A DNA stretch of 64,000 nucleotides from Burkholderia sp. BCC0506 (GCF_902833145.1 NZ_CADFEN010000001.1:63994-127993), one strand, 5' to 3'; shown: positions 27,673 to 37,747, numbered from the stretch's first letter. Notes: generated from the letters alone by a model not told the origin. Numbers and translations are program-made.

Positions 27673-28521
27673 ATGAAGAAGCTCGACCTCGACGTGCTCG
27701 CGATGGTGGTGGCCGTCGCCGAAACCGGCTCGTTCGCGCAGGGCGCGCAGGCCGTGCACCGGTCGCCGTCGGCGGTGAGCATGCAGATCAGGACGCTGGA
27801 AGACGCGCTCGGCAAGCCGCTGTTCATCCGCGATACGCGCAACGTGACGCCGACCGACGACGGCAGGGTGCTGGCCGACTACGGCCGCCGGATGCTCGCG
27901 ATGCGCGACGAGGCGTGGGCGTCGGTCGTGCGCCCGGAGATCCGCGGCCGCGTGACGATCGGCGTGCCCGACGATTACATCTCGTCGCTGCTGCCTCAGG
28001 TGCTCGGCAAGTTCGCCGCGATGCATCCGCGCGTCGAAGTGCGCGTGATCGGCCAGCCGAGCAGCGCGCTCGTGCCGATGCTGAAGGACAACACGGTCGA
28101 CCTCGCGTGCCTGACCCGCGTCAAGGGCGTGTCAGGCGAACTGATCCGGCTCGAGCCGGTCGTCTGGACCGGATCGCCGAAACGCAACGTGTGGGAAGAG
28201 CGGCCGCTGCCGGTCGCGCTGTTCGCGCACGGCAGCATGGCGCGCGATCATGCGATCAAGGCGCTGAACCGGCAAAAGATTCCGTTCCGGATGTCGTATG
28301 AAAGCCCGAGTTTCCTCGGGCTGCTCAGCATGGTCGAGGCCGGCCTCGCGATCGCGCCGCTCGCGCGCTGCTGCGTGCCGGAACACCTGCTGCAGCTGTC
28401 GGAGAGCCACGGGCTGCCGTCGCTCGGCGAACTCGAGGTCGTGCTCGCGCGCAGCGCGCAGTCCGCGCGCCCGCCGTGCGACTACCTCGCCGAGCAGATT
28501 CTCGGCGAATGGTGTGCCTGA
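27673..28521 (+). CDS. LysR-family regulator, divergent from the LysE exporter
   Basis: 282 residues. Helix-turn-helix at residues about 1-65 (MKKLDLDVLAMVVAVAETGSFAQGAQ), then the ligand domain (about 92-275), somewhat shorter than usual LysR proteins. ATG at 27673 has no strong ribosome site. Likely regulator of the adjacent exporter by arrangement. Confidence 0.88.
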   Translation: MKKLDLDVLAMVVAVAETGSFAQGAQAVHRSPSAVSMQIRTLEDALGKPLFIRDTRNVTPTDDGRVLADYGRRMLAMRDEAWASVVRPEIRGRVTIGVPDDYISSLLPQVLGKFAAMHPRVEVRVIGQPSSALVPMLKDNTVDLACLTRVKGVSGELIRLEPVVWTGSPKRNVWEERPLPVALFAHGSMARDHAIKALNRQKIPFRMSYESPSFLGLLSMVEAGLAIAPLARCCVPEHLLQLSESHGLPSLGELEVVLARSAQSARPPCDYLAEQILGEWCA

Positions 28522-28541
28522 CGCACGCTACGGGCGGCGCG

Positions 28542-29432
28542 TCAGCACGATTTCAGCAGCCATTCGCGGAACGCCGCCAGCGACGGCAACGTGTCGTTTT
28601 CCGGCGGATACACGAGGTAGTAGCTGCGCTGGCTGGTGATCGCGTCGCCGATCGTCACGAGCTCGCGACGGCTCAGCTCGTCTTCCACCAGCACCTTCGG
28701 CACGAGGCCGATCCCCATCCCGGCCCGCACGGCCTGGATCAGGTGCGACGTCAGCTCGAAGCTCGGGCCGATGCGCATCTGGCGATGATCGAGCCCGAAA
28801 TGCGCAAACCATTCGGCCCAGGCCTGCTGATTGCTCGTCACGCCCAGCAGCGTCTGCCCGGCAGCCCATGCCGGCGCGCGCGATTCGGTCTTGCGCCGGC
28901 CGGCCGCATCGGGGCTCGCGATCGCGATCAGGAACTCGTTGTACAGCCGGTGCGCGTGCAGGCCGGGCCAGTCGCCCGTGCCGACGGTGATCGCCGCGTC
29001 GAGATCGTCGGTGTGGAAATCGATGCCGCCGATCCGCGAATGCAGATGCACGGTCACGCCCGGGTGCGCGGCGTAGAAGCCGTGCAGGTGCGGCAGCAGC
29101 CATTTCGACCCGAAGGTCGGCAACGTCGCGAGCCGCAGCGTGCCGGCGCCGGCCTGGTGCGACATCGCCTGCAGCGTCGCGCCGCGAATCCGCCCGAGCG
29201 CGCCGCTCAGCTCGACGAAGTAGCGCCGCCCGACGTCGGTCAGCTTCACCGAGCGGCCTTCGCGCCGGAACAGCGGCACGCCGAGCTGATCCTCGAGCGT
29301 CTGCACCTGCCGGCTGATCGCGCTCTGGCTCAGCGACAGCTCCTCCGCCGCGCGCGTATAGCTTTCATGCCGGGCGGCGGCCTCGAATACGAGCAGCAGC
29401 GACATCGACGGCGTCAGGTGACGGTAATTCAT
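28542..29432 (-). CDS. LysR-family regulator (GcvA-like)
   Basis: 296 residues. It begins MNYRHLTPSMSLLLVFEAAARHESYTRAAEE, the GcvA/AmpR-branch start, with recognition helix LSLSQSAISRQVQTLE. The C-terminal domain spans about 95-290. It is divergent from the D-2-hydroxyacid dehydrogenase gene, which it probably controls; one copy of an 11-base inverted repeat overlaps its start codon. Confidence 0.9.
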   Translation of the reverse strand: MNYRHLTPSMSLLLVFEAAARHESYTRAAEELSLSQSAISRQVQTLEDQLGVPLFRREGRSVKLTDVGRRYFVELSGALGRIRGATLQAMSHQAGAGTLRLATLPTFGSKWLLPHLHGFYAAHPGVTVHLHSRIGGIDFHTDDLDAAITVGTGDWPGLHAHRLYNEFLIAIASPDAAGRRKTESRAPAWAAGQTLLGVTSNQQAWAEWFAHFGLDHRQMRIGPSFELTSHLIQAVRAGMGIGLVPKVLVEDELSRRELVTIGDAITSQRSYYLVYPPENDTLPSLAAFREWLLKSC

Positions 29433-29536
29433 GAGTTTTATGCAAGTTTTGCCGGAACAGAATTCGTTTGTTTATCGCGCAGATTAGCAAGATACTGGAT
29501 TTCCGGGCTGCGTGGAATCTTGCTCAAAACTCATGA
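29429..29536. promoter_or_regulatory. Spaced 11-base inverted repeat between LysR and YdiJ-like gene
   Basis: TCATGAGTTTT (29429-29439) and AAAACTCATGA (29526-29536) are exact reverse complements 86 bases apart, bracketing the divergent promoter region. The first overlaps the LysR start codon. This could allow a looped repressor complex. Confidence 0.4.
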
Positions 29537-29584
29537 TTTTGACCGAGAGGCACACCGGCTTCCCCCACCTTGCGCTTCCAACCC

Positions 29585-32500
29585 ATGTCGATCGCTCCGT
29601 TGCCCCGTCCCGCCAGCCCGTCCGCGAACGTCTACCGCGATTTTCTCGCCGCGCTGCGGGCGGCCGGTTTCGCCGGCGAAATTCACGCGGACCATGCGAA
29701 CCGGACCGTGCAGGCCACCGACAACTCGATCTACCAGCGCCTGCCGCAGGCGGTGATCTGCCCCGCGCATGCGGACGACGTCCAGCTGCTCGCCCGCCTG
29801 CTGGCCGAACCTGCGCACCGCGACGTCGCGGTCGCCGCGCGCGGCGGCGGCACCGGCACCAACGGGCAGTCGCTGACCGACGGCGTGGTGGTGGACCTGT
29901 CGCGCAACATGAACCGGATCCTCGAAATCGACGCGCAAGCGCGCTGGGTGCGCGTGCAGGCCGGCGTCGTCAAGGATCAACTCAATGCCGCGCTGAAAGC
30001 GCATGGGCTCTTTTTCGCGCCGGAGCTGTCGACGTCGAACCGAGCGACCGTCGGCGGGATGATCAACACCGACGCGAGCGGGCAGGGTAGCTGCACGTAC
30101 GGCAAGACGCGCGACCACGTGCTCGAACTCGATTTCGTGCTGATGGGCGGCGAACGGCTGCGCAGCGACGCGCTCGACGATGAGGAACTGGAGCGCCGCT
30201 GTGCGCGGCAGGACCGCGTCGGCAAGGTGTATCGCACCGCGCGGCGCATCAGCGACGAGCAGGCCGCGCTGATCGACGCGAAGTTTCCGAAGCTCAACCG
30301 CTGCCTGACCGGCTACGACCTCGCGCACCTGCGCGAACCGGACGGCCGCTTCAACCTGAACAGCGTGCTGTGCGGCGCGGAAGGCTCGCTCGGTTTCGTC
30401 GTCGAGGCGAAGCTGAACGTGCTGCCGATCCCGAAGTTCTCGGTGCTGGTCAACGTGCGTTACGCGGGCTTCATGGATGCGCTGCGCGACGCGCGCGCGC
30501 TGCTCGAACACCGGCCGCTGTCGATCGAGACGGTCGACTCGAAGGTGCTGATGCTCGCGATGAAGGATTTCGTGTGGAGCAGCGTGGCCGAGTATTTTCC
30601 GCAGGACGACGCGCGGCCCACGCTCGGCATCAACCTGATCGAATTCAGCGGCGACGACGAACGCGACGTCGATGCACGCGTGCGCGCGTTCGTCGAGCAT
30701 TTGCGCACCGATACGAGCGTGGAGCGCCTCGGCCATACGCTGGCGGCCGGCGACGATGCGGTCAAGCGCGTGTATGCGATGCGCAAGCGCGCGGTCGGCC
30801 TGCTCGGCAACGTGCAGGGCGAGGCGCGTCCGCAGCCGTTCGTCGAGGATACCGCGGTGCCGCCCGAGAACCTCGCCGCGTACATCGCCGAGTTCCGCGC
30901 GCTGCTCGACGGCCACGGGCTGCAGTACGGGATGTTCGGCCACGTCGATGCCGGCGTGCTGCACGTGCGCCCGGCGCTCGACATGAAGGACCCGAGGCAG
31001 GCGGCGCTGGTGCGGCCCGTGTCGGACGCGGTGGCCGAACTCACGCAGCGTCATGGTGGCCTGTTATGGGGCGAGCACGGCAAGGGCGTGCGCTCCGAAT
31101 ATGCGCCGGCGTTCTTCGGCGAGCTGTATCCGTCGCTGCAGCAGTTGAAGGCCGCGTTCGATCCGCACAACCAGTTCAACCCGGGCAAGATCGCGACGCC
31201 GCCGGACACCACGCTGCGGCTGCTGAAGATCGACGAGGTGCCGACGCGCGGCGACCACGACCGCCAGATCGACGAACGCGTGTGGCAGCACTACGGCACC
31301 GCGATGCACTGCAACGGCAACGGCGCGTGCTACAACTTCGATCCGGACGACGCGATGTGCCCGTCGTGGAAGGCGACGCGAGAACGCGTGCAGTCGCCGA
31401 AGGGGCGCGCGTCGCTGATGCGCGAATGGTTGCGCCTGCAAGGGCAGGCCGGCGTCGATGTCGTCGCGGCGGCAAGCACGCGGCGGCCGTTCCTGCGCGG
31501 TCTCGCCGCGCGCTGGCGCAACAGCCGCAACGCGCGTCAGCGCGATGCGGATTTCTCGCACGAGGTGTACGACGCGATGGCCGGGTGCCTCGCATGCAAG
31601 TCGTGCGCGGGCCAGTGCCCGGTCAAAGTGAACGTGCCCGAGTTCCGCTCGCGCTTTCTCGAGCTGTATCACCAGCGTTACCTGCGGCCGCTGCGCGACT
31701 ACCTGATCGGCTCGCTCGAATTCACGATGCCGTGGATGGCGCGCGTGCCCGCGCTGTACAACGGGCTGATAGGGGCCGGCTGGGTGCGCATGCAGCTCGA
31801 GCGCCGGGTCGGCATGGTCGACAGCCCGCTGCTGAGCCGCTTCGATCTCGCGGCCGTGATCCGCGCATGGCGCGTGAAGCCGGCCGACCCGCATGCGCTC
31901 GCCGCGCTGAGCGATGCGCAGCGCGCGCGCAGCGTCGTCATCGTTCAGGACACGTTCACGCGCTATTTCGATACCGAGCAGCTGGCGACGCTGATCGAGC
32001 TGGCGGCGCGGCTGGGCTTTCAGGTGTGGCTTGCGCCGCTCGCGCCGAACGGCAAGGCACTGCACGTGCAAGGGTTCCTGCGCGCGTTCGGGCAGACGGC
32101 GATCCGCAACGCGACGCAACTGGCCGCGCTGGCGCGCTCGGGCGTCGCGCTGGTCGGCCTCGATCCGGCGATGACGCTCACGTATCGGCAGGAATACCTG
32201 AAGGTGACCGGGCTTGCCGACGTGCCGAAGGTCGCGCTGCCGCAGGAGTGGTTGCTGGATGTGTTGCCCGAAGCCGGCACGGGCGGGGCGGCGGCCTCAT
32301 ATCGGTTGCTGCCGCACTGCACCGAGAAGACCAATGCGCCGGACAGCGGCAAGCAGTGGGTGCAGGTGTTCGCGCGTCGCGGGCTGCGCCTGCAGGTGCA
32401 GGCGACCGGGTGCTGCGGGATGTCGGGCACGTACGGGCACGAGGCGCGCAATCTCGCGACGTCGAAGACGATCTATGCGCAATCGTGGGCCGCGCACGTC

Positions 32501-32632
32501 GAAGGGCCGGAGCAGGAAGGCGAGGCGCTCGCGACCGGGTATTCGTGTCGCAGCCAGGTGAAGCGCCTGTCGTCGAAGCAGGTGCGCCATCCGTTGCAGG
32601 CGCTGCTCGATCATGTGCGGGCGGCGGGGTGA
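29585..32632 (+). CDS. ydiJ: YdiJ-type FAD/Fe-S D-2-hydroxyacid (D-2-hydroxyglutarate) dehydrogenase
   Basis: 1015 residues, about the length of E. coli YdiJ. Domain order: FAD_binding_4 (about 40-270, with AARGGGTGTNGQSL), FAD-oxidase C-terminal domain (about 270-540), a ferredoxin-like region with CLACKSCAGQCP near 660, and a C-terminal CCG-type domain (CTEKTN and ATGCCGMSGTYG). Proteins of this build oxidise D-2-hydroxyglutarate or D-lactate and pass electrons to the membrane quinone pool. ATG at 29585 is preferred over a TTG 15 bases earlier. Controlled probably by the divergent LysR. The substrate is inferred from the family. Confidence 0.88.
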   Translation: MSIAPLPRPASPSANVYRDFLAALRAAGFAGEIHADHANRTVQATDNSIYQRLPQAVICPAHADDVQLLARLLAEPAHRDVAVAARGGGTGTNGQSLTDGVVVDLSRNMNRILEIDAQARWVRVQAGVVKDQLNAALKAHGLFFAPELSTSNRATVGGMINTDASGQGSCTYGKTRDHVLELDFVLMGGERLRSDALDDEELERRCARQDRVGKVYRTARRISDEQAALIDAKFPKLNRCLTGYDLAHLREPDGRFNLNSVLCGAEGSLGFVVEAKLNVLPIPKFSVLVNVRYAGFMDALRDARALLEHRPLSIETVDSKVLMLAMKDFVWSSVAEYFPQDDARPTLGINLIEFSGDDERDVDARVRAFVEHLRTDTSVERLGHTLAAGDDAVKRVYAMRKRAVGLLGNVQGEARPQPFVEDTAVPPENLAAYIAEFRALLDGHGLQYGMFGHVDAGVLHVRPALDMKDPRQAALVRPVSDAVAELTQRHGGLLWGEHGKGVRSEYAPAFFGELYPSLQQLKAAFDPHNQFNPGKIATPPDTTLRLLKIDEVPTRGDHDRQIDERVWQHYGTAMHCNGNGACYNFDPDDAMCPSWKATRERVQSPKGRASLMREWLRLQGQAGVDVVAAASTRRPFLRGLAARWRNSRNARQRDADFSHEVYDAMAGCLACKSCAGQCPVKVNVPEFRSRFLELYHQRYLRPLRDYLIGSLEFTMPWMARVPALYNGLIGAGWVRMQLERRVGMVDSPLLSRFDLAAVIRAWRVKPADPHALAALSDAQRARSVVIVQDTFTRYFDTEQLATLIELAARLGFQVWLAPLAPNGKALHVQGFLRAFGQTAIRNATQLAALARSGVALVGLDPAMTLTYRQEYLKVTGLADVPKVALPQEWLLDVLPEAGTGGAAASYRLLPHCTEKTNAPDSGKQWVQVFARRGLRLQVQATGCCGMSGTYGHEARNLATSKTIYAQSWAAHVEGPEQEGEALATGYSCRSQVKRLSSKQVRHPLQALLDHVRAAG

Positions 32633-32727
32633 TGCGGGGGCGGTGCGGGTCGCGCGGCCCGTAGCGAGGCGTCGATCGCGTGTCGAGCGGCCATCCCCGT
32701 GCCGCCGTCGACCTCCGCCGGCGCGGG

Positions 32728-33030
32728 TCAGGCGTCGGCTTTCGCCGCTTTCCGCGACCGCGGTTTTTCGGCTGCGGGAAACACGCCGACGCCGCGCGGC
32801 CGTTTCGGCTCGATCCGCATTTGCCGGATCACGCGCCGGAAGTCGATCTCGTGCGCGGCCAGCGTGCCGATTAGTTTCGCGATGACCGCGAGGTGGGAAG
32901 GGACGGTGCCCTTGCTCGAATAGTTGGTGATCGAACTTTCGTTCATCCGGATCAGGCGGGCGAACTCGCGCGCCGTCAACTGGGCCTTCTTCAACTCCTG
33001 CTGGAATTCCGCATACGCCATTGCACACAT
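32728..33030 (-). CDS. Small helix-turn-helix protein with basic tail
   Basis: 100 residues. Residues 5-60 form an XRE-like helix-turn-helix (LTAREFARLIRMNESSITNY); the rest is Lys/Arg/Ala-rich (EKPRSRKAAKADA) and may bind nucleic acid non-specifically. Function unknown. Two in-frame starts are close, 33030 and 33021. It lies alone between ydiJ (convergent) and the binding-protein gene, which is on the same strand 87 bases upstream. Confidence 0.75.
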   Translation of the reverse strand: MCAMAYAEFQQELKKAQLTAREFARLIRMNESSITNYSSKGTVPSHLAVIAKLIGTLAAHEIDFRRVIRQMRIEPKRPRGVGVFPAAEKPRSRKAAKADA

Positions 33031-33117
33031 GATGCTTCGTCTCCGTGATTCTGAATTCGGCCCGCGCGGCGCCGGCGCCGACGAGTGGCGTTCCCGTCGT
33101 GCCGGCGTCGCGTCGGG

Positions 33118-34272
33118 TTACATCTTCACCTGGTCGAGGAAGGTCTTCTTGCCGCTCTTGTAGCCGTAGATCGAGATGATCCCGTGCGTCAGGTCGCCCT
33201 TCGAGTCGAACGTCGTCGTGCCGATCACGCCGTCGTACTTCGTTGCCGGCATCGCCGCGAGGATCTTCGCCGGATCGGTCGAGTTCGCGCGCTTCATCGC
33301 ATCGACCACGATATAGACCGCGTCATACGCAAACGGCGCGTCGAACTTGATGCCCTGGTTGAAGCGCTTCTGGTATTTCGCGAGGAAGCCCGCGCCACCC
33401 GGCATCTTCTCGAGCGCCGCGCCGGCCTGCGAGCACAGCACGTTGTCGGCGGCCGGGCCCGCGAGTTCGGCCAGCGAGTCGGTGCACACGCCGTCGCCGG
33501 ACAGGATCTTCGCGCGCAGGCCGAGCTGCTTCGCCTGCTTCGCGAGCGGGCCGCCGGTGGCGTCCATGCCGCCGTACATGATCGCGTCGGGGTTCTCGCC
33601 CTTGATCTTCGTCAGGATCGCGCGGAAGTCGACCGCCTTGTCGTTGGTCGCGTCGTGCGACAGCACCTTCAGGCCGAGCGCCTTCGCCTTCTTCTCGAAC
33701 TCGTTCGCGAGGCCCTGGCCGTACGCGGTCGAATCGTCGACCACCGCGACGCTCTTCACGCCCTTCGACTGCGCATAGCTCGCGAGCGCCGGGCCCTGCT
33801 GCGCGTCGGTCGCAACCACGCGGTAGGTCGTCTTGAAGCCTTGTTGCGTGTAGGTCGGGTTCGTGGCCGACGGCGAGATCTGCACGATGCCCGCGTCGCT
33901 GTAGATCTTCGACGCCGGGATCGACGTGCCCGAATTCAGGTGGCCGATCACGGCGACGACCTTGTCGTCGACGAGCTTTTGCGCGACCTGCGTGGCCTGG
34001 CGCGGGTCGGCCGCATCATCCTGCGCGTCGAGTTGCAGCGTGATCTTCTTGCCGCCGATCGTCAGGCCCTTCGCGTTGATTTCCTCGACGGCGAGGCGTG
34101 CGCCGTTCTCATTGTCCTTGCCGAGGTGCGAGATGCCACCCGTCGTCGGTTCGACGCTGCCGATCTTCACGACCTGGTCGGCCATCGCGGACGACGCGGC
34201 CGCGAACGCGGCGGCGGCCAGTGCAACGGTGATCAGGGGTTTGCAGCGCATGCCGACAGTGCTTCGTTCCAT
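33118..34272 (-). CDS. Branched-chain amino acid-type ABC periplasmic binding protein
   Basis: 384 residues. A signal peptide with cleavage likely after SSAMA (about residue 31) is followed by a LivK-type periplasmic fold (DQVVKIGSVEPTTGGISHLGKD). It binds a branched-chain amino acid or similar polar compound. No livHMGF permease or ATPase genes are near, so it is an orphan that must share a transporter encoded elsewhere. Confidence 0.9.
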   Translation of the reverse strand: MERSTVGMRCKPLITVALAAAAFAAASSAMADQVVKIGSVEPTTGGISHLGKDNENGARLAVEEINAKGLTIGGKKITLQLDAQDDAADPRQATQVAQKLVDDKVVAVIGHLNSGTSIPASKIYSDAGIVQISPSATNPTYTQQGFKTTYRVVATDAQQGPALASYAQSKGVKSVAVVDDSTAYGQGLANEFEKKAKALGLKVLSHDATNDKAVDFRAILTKIKGENPDAIMYGGMDATGGPLAKQAKQLGLRAKILSGDGVCTDSLAELAGPAADNVLCSQAGAALEKMPGGAGFLAKYQKRFNQGIKFDAPFAYDAVYIVVDAMKRANSTDPAKILAAMPATKYDGVIGTTTFDSKGDLTHGIISIYGYKSGKKTFLDQVKM

Positions 34273-34924
34273 CTGCCATCTCCGAATTGAATGTCTTTCT
34301 ATTGACGTCTCGACCGGCCGGCCGCGGGGCCGGGGCGATCGGACGCGTCTCCATAGCCATCATGGGCTTCATTTGCATGGCGCCCGGCCGTGCGGCCTGC
34401 CGCCCGGGCGAGCGGGCGAGCGGGCGACGCGTCGCCGGGCGTCATGCAATCGTATGAATATATCTGAAGCCGGTTTTGCGCGCTGCGGCGAATCCCGTAG
34501 CGCGCCGGCGCGGCGCGGGCCGGCGCCCGGATGTCGAAGGTTCCGGATGCCGGAAATCGTGCGCTGCGGTGGGCTGCAGGTTGCGATTCGCTGTCGCCGG
34601 CCTTACGGCCGCATCCATTATTCGGCCGGTCGCCGTAGCGAAGCCATGGACACTGACACGCGGTCAATCCAGAACTGTTCGGTCGAATTGTCTGCACAGT
34701 TTGGTCATGCGAGAAGCGCGTCTTCCGGTTCGCGGTCATCCTTCGCCGAGGGTGATCCCGGTTGTTATGCAACTAACGGTCAAATCCAGCAGCGCCAATG
34801 AATGGGTGCCGGCTGCACTGGCCGAACCGTCCATCGGGATCGGCAGGGGCCGGGGCGGTTTGGATCTGGCTCGCTGCTGCTTTCGATCGTCGCGTCGGCC
34901 ACGCAATTCGCCGCATGGTCGACG
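34273..34924. other. Long intergenic region upstream of the LivK-type gene
   Basis: 652 bases between the binding-protein gene and the EamA gene, both on the minus strand. Frames present have no ribosome sites and no protein-like composition. Locally AT-richer patches near 34440-34470 and 34670-34800 may hold promoters or a small RNA, but I see no clear motif. Confidence 0.4.
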
Positions 34925-35824
34925 CTACGACCGTCCGCGCAATGCGACGACGATCACCCCCGCAATCGCCAGCAGGCCGCCGCACACCGTCGCGATGCCG
35001 GGTCGCTCGCCCGTCAGCGCCACCGACAGCAACGTCGCCACCGCCGGCGTCAGGTACAGAAAGTTGGCCGCGCGCGCCGCGCCGAAGTAGCCGAGTGCGA
35101 AGGTCCAGGTCGCGTAACCGAGCGCGGCGGGAAAGACGCCGAGCACCACGACGGCCAGCGCCGTGTCGCGCGACCCGCCGCCGAGCGACACGAGCGCGCC
35201 GGGCAGCCACGGCGCGAGCAATAGCGCGCCGGCCAGCAGCGTGTACGCGGTGCAGGGCAGTGCGCCGTACACGGGAATCAGCCGCCGCTGCAACACGAAA
35301 TAGCTGGCCGAACAGAGCGCCGCGCCGAGAATCAGCGTGCTTCCCGAACCGAGGACGAGACCGCCCGGCTGCCCTTGCGCGATCACCGCGATGCCGGCCA
35401 GGCTGACCAGCGAACCGAGCCAGCCCCAGCGATTGAAGCGCTCGCGCAGAAACACGGCGGCCAGCAACGCGGTGAAGATCGGCAGCGTGTTCACGATGAA
35501 GCTCGCCGCGCCGGCCGACACGGTCTGTTCGCCGGTATTGAGCAGCGCGTTGTAGAGCGCGATGCCGAGCAGGCCGCACGCGAGAAAGCGCCACGCATCG
35601 CCTTTCGCCGGCAGCGGCGGCCGTCGCCACGCGAGCCACGCGACCACGAGCAGCGCGGCGGTCGCGAAGCGGGCGGCCGCGAGCTGCAGCGGCGCGAGGC
35701 CGTGCAGGCCGATGCGGATGAACGGGAACGCGGACGCCCACGAGACGATCGTGAACGCGACCGCGGCTGCCGCGACGAGCGGTTGTCGCGCGCCGCGCGA
35801 CGTCGGTGAAGAGAGCGTGTTCAT
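34925..35824 (-). CDS. EamA/RhaT-family DMT transporter
   Basis: 299 residues, ten hydrophobic segments in two EamA repeats (about 18-150 and 160-295). Exports or imports small metabolites; substrate not visible. It is divergent from a LysR gene 57 bases away, so regulation by that protein is likely. Confidence 0.9.
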   Translation of the reverse strand: MNTLSSPTSRGARQPLVAAAAVAFTIVSWASAFPFIRIGLHGLAPLQLAAARFATAALLVVAWLAWRRPPLPAKGDAWRFLACGLLGIALYNALLNTGEQTVSAGAASFIVNTLPIFTALLAAVFLRERFNRWGWLGSLVSLAGIAVIAQGQPGGLVLGSGSTLILGAALCSASYFVLQRRLIPVYGALPCTAYTLLAGALLLAPWLPGALVSLGGGSRDTALAVVVLGVFPAALGYATWTFALGYFGAARAANFLYLTPAVATLLSVALTGERPGIATVCGGLLAIAGVIVVALRGRS

Positions 35825-35881
35825 GCGGCAATGGTGCGGCGTGCCGAGATGCTAAGCTAGCGCACGGATCAACACCCAGGT

Positions 35882-36844
35882 ATGAACATGACTCACAGCT
35901 CGGGCGCGCGTCGGGCCGACGGGCCGGCGCGTGCGCGCCAGGCGGCGGCCGCGCCGATGCCGGGCCCGCGGCCGCCGCTCGCGAGCCTGGAGACGGTCTG
36001 CACGGTGGCGCGAGAGGGTTCCTTTCTCGCGGCCGCCGACGTCTCCGGCGTCACGCACGGCGCCATCAGCCGACGGGTGGCCGCCGTGGAAAACTGGCTC
36101 GGGATGGCGCTGTTCGAACGGCATGCGCGCGGCGTGCGCCTGACGCCGGACGGGCAGCGTTTCGTCGGCCGGATCGAGCAGGCGTTCGCGATCATCGACA
36201 GCGCCGCCGATCAGTGGCGCTCGCCGCGCACGCCGCGGCTGGTCCGGATGAGCGTGGTGCCCGCATTCGCGCAGCTCTGGCTGTTCGAGCGGCAGCAGGC
36301 GCTCGAGAGCGAAGCGCCCGCGCTACGCATCGAGCTCGGCATCGAACTGCGCAACGTGGATATCGCCGGCGGCGAAGCGGATCTGTCGATCCGGTACGGG
36401 CGTGGCAACTGGCGTCGGCTCGAGACGCGTCCGTTCATGCCGGAACGGCTGTATCCGGTCGCGCATCCGCGGCTCGCCGCGCAACTGGCCAGGATGCGTC
36501 GCCGCCGCGGCGACGCCGCGCTGCTCGACATGCCGTTGCTGCACGATTCCGACGTGACCGGCTGGCGCACGTGGTTCGACGCACTCGGCATTCCGTTCAA
36601 GCCGCGTGCGCAGGATCGCCGGTTCGAGGATTACAACCTCGTGCTCGCGGCGGCCGAAGCGGGGCTCGGCGTGGCGCTCGCGCGCACGCCGCTTGCTGAT
36701 GCGTATCTGCAGCGTAGCGCACTCGTGCGCGTGAGCCGTCACGAGGTCGATTCGCTGCTCAGCTATCACTTCGTGCATGCGAAAGGCGAGAATCGGCCCG
36801 AGGTCCTCGCGTTGATGGAACGCATGGTGAAGGCGCTGCGGTAG
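35882..36844 (+). CDS. LysR-family regulator, divergent from the EamA transporter
   Basis: 320 residues with an N-terminal extension of about 30 low-complexity residues before the helix-turn-helix (LASLETVCTVAREGSFLAAADV). The C-terminal domain is of the GcvA type (IRYGRGNWRRLETRPFMPERLYPVAHP). ATG at 35882; a shorter form starting at 35957 (MPGPRPPL) is possible. Confidence 0.87.
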   Translation: MNMTHSSGARRADGPARARQAAAAPMPGPRPPLASLETVCTVAREGSFLAAADVSGVTHGAISRRVAAVENWLGMALFERHARGVRLTPDGQRFVGRIEQAFAIIDSAADQWRSPRTPRLVRMSVVPAFAQLWLFERQQALESEAPALRIELGIELRNVDIAGGEADLSIRYGRGNWRRLETRPFMPERLYPVAHPRLAAQLARMRRRRGDAALLDMPLLHDSDVTGWRTWFDALGIPFKPRAQDRRFEDYNLVLAAAEAGLGVALARTPLADAYLQRSALVRVSRHEVDSLLSYHFVHAKGENRPEVLALMERMVKALR

Positions 36845-37078
36845 CGCATATCCGGCGGTTCGCGCAGGTACCTGCTTCGGCACGTGCGTCAGGCATGCGA
36901 CGGGCTGCCCGTCGCGTTCGTTCGACCGCGGTCGCCGAGTCGTTACAATGCAGCCGCGGAAAACGGCGAGATCGCCGCGGTAAAACGGAACAGTGAAACG
37001 AATGCGCGCCTTTGCCCGACGGCAGGGCCACCCTCAACCATTGCAGTACGGGTTCAAATTTGCACAAAAAGGGAACCG

Positions 37079-37747
37079 ATGAATAGACCAGACAAATCGT
37101 CGAAAGCGCGTGCGGCGCTGGATCAACTTTTTTCCGGCCTGGCGCCTGCGGACGCGAAGCGCGAATCGCCGCGTCCGGGCAATCCGTTCGAAGCGGACGA
37201 CGAGGTGTCGAGTGCATCCGGCGGTCGCCGCGGGGTGGAAGTCACGCTGTCGACGCGCATCCAGCTGCGCGGTTATCCGAGCGCCGACGCGTTCATGAAA
37301 CGCATGGCCGAAGCATGGGGCCTCGAATGGGGCACGTACGACAGCGTCCGCGCGGTGGCGACGCTGCCTGCCGGATGGCGTTCGCGCCGGCTGCCGGACG
37401 TCACGCAGATCGTCGACGAACGCGACGTGCTGCGCGCCGAGAGCAGCCTGCAGGGCGGCGAGATGTCGTATCTGAAGGTGCATCCGCGCTACTACATCGA
37501 TGCGCGCAAGCGCTTCGGCTGGAGCAAGTCGTCGAAGGCATCCGACGATCCGGATCTCGACGGCCCCGACTGGAACTGCTTCGTGGTCGATCGGGAAAAG
37601 TCCGTCGAAGTGCACGAACTGACGACGTCGTCGCAGAAGGCCGACATGGACAATGCCCGCGCGACGCTGCTGAAATGGCTGGACGAGCACTATCCGAAAC
37701 ATCGCGACCCGTTTGCGTACTGGTCGGACTGCGAAGGTGCGTCGTAA
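37079..37747 (+). CDS. Conserved hypothetical protein
   Basis: 222 residues, soluble, no signal or membrane segment. I do not recognise a family. It has a charged, Ser-rich N-terminus (about 1-60), then an alpha/beta-looking region with many aromatic residues (MAEAWGLEWGTYDSVRAVA, KVHPRYYIDARKRFGW, GPDWNCFVVDREKS). ATG at 37079 is preceded by AAAAAGGGA. Probably a Burkholderiales-specific cytoplasmic protein; no neighbours explain its job. Confidence 0.75.
   Translation: MNRPDKSSKARAALDQLFSGLAPADAKRESPRPGNPFEADDEVSSASGGRRGVEVTLSTRIQLRGYPSADAFMKRMAEAWGLEWGTYDSVRAVATLPAGWRSRRLPDVTQIVDERDVLRAESSLQGGEMSYLKVHPRYYIDARKRFGWSKSSKASDDPDLDGPDWNCFVVDREKSVEVHELTTSSQKADMDNARATLLKWLDEHYPKHRDPFAYWSDCEGAS

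Noticed and set aside
34299-34772. A 157-codon minus-strand frame in the gap before the EamA gene.
   Set aside because: No ribosome site, no domain-like stretches, and low-complexity Arg/Pro composition at its end.
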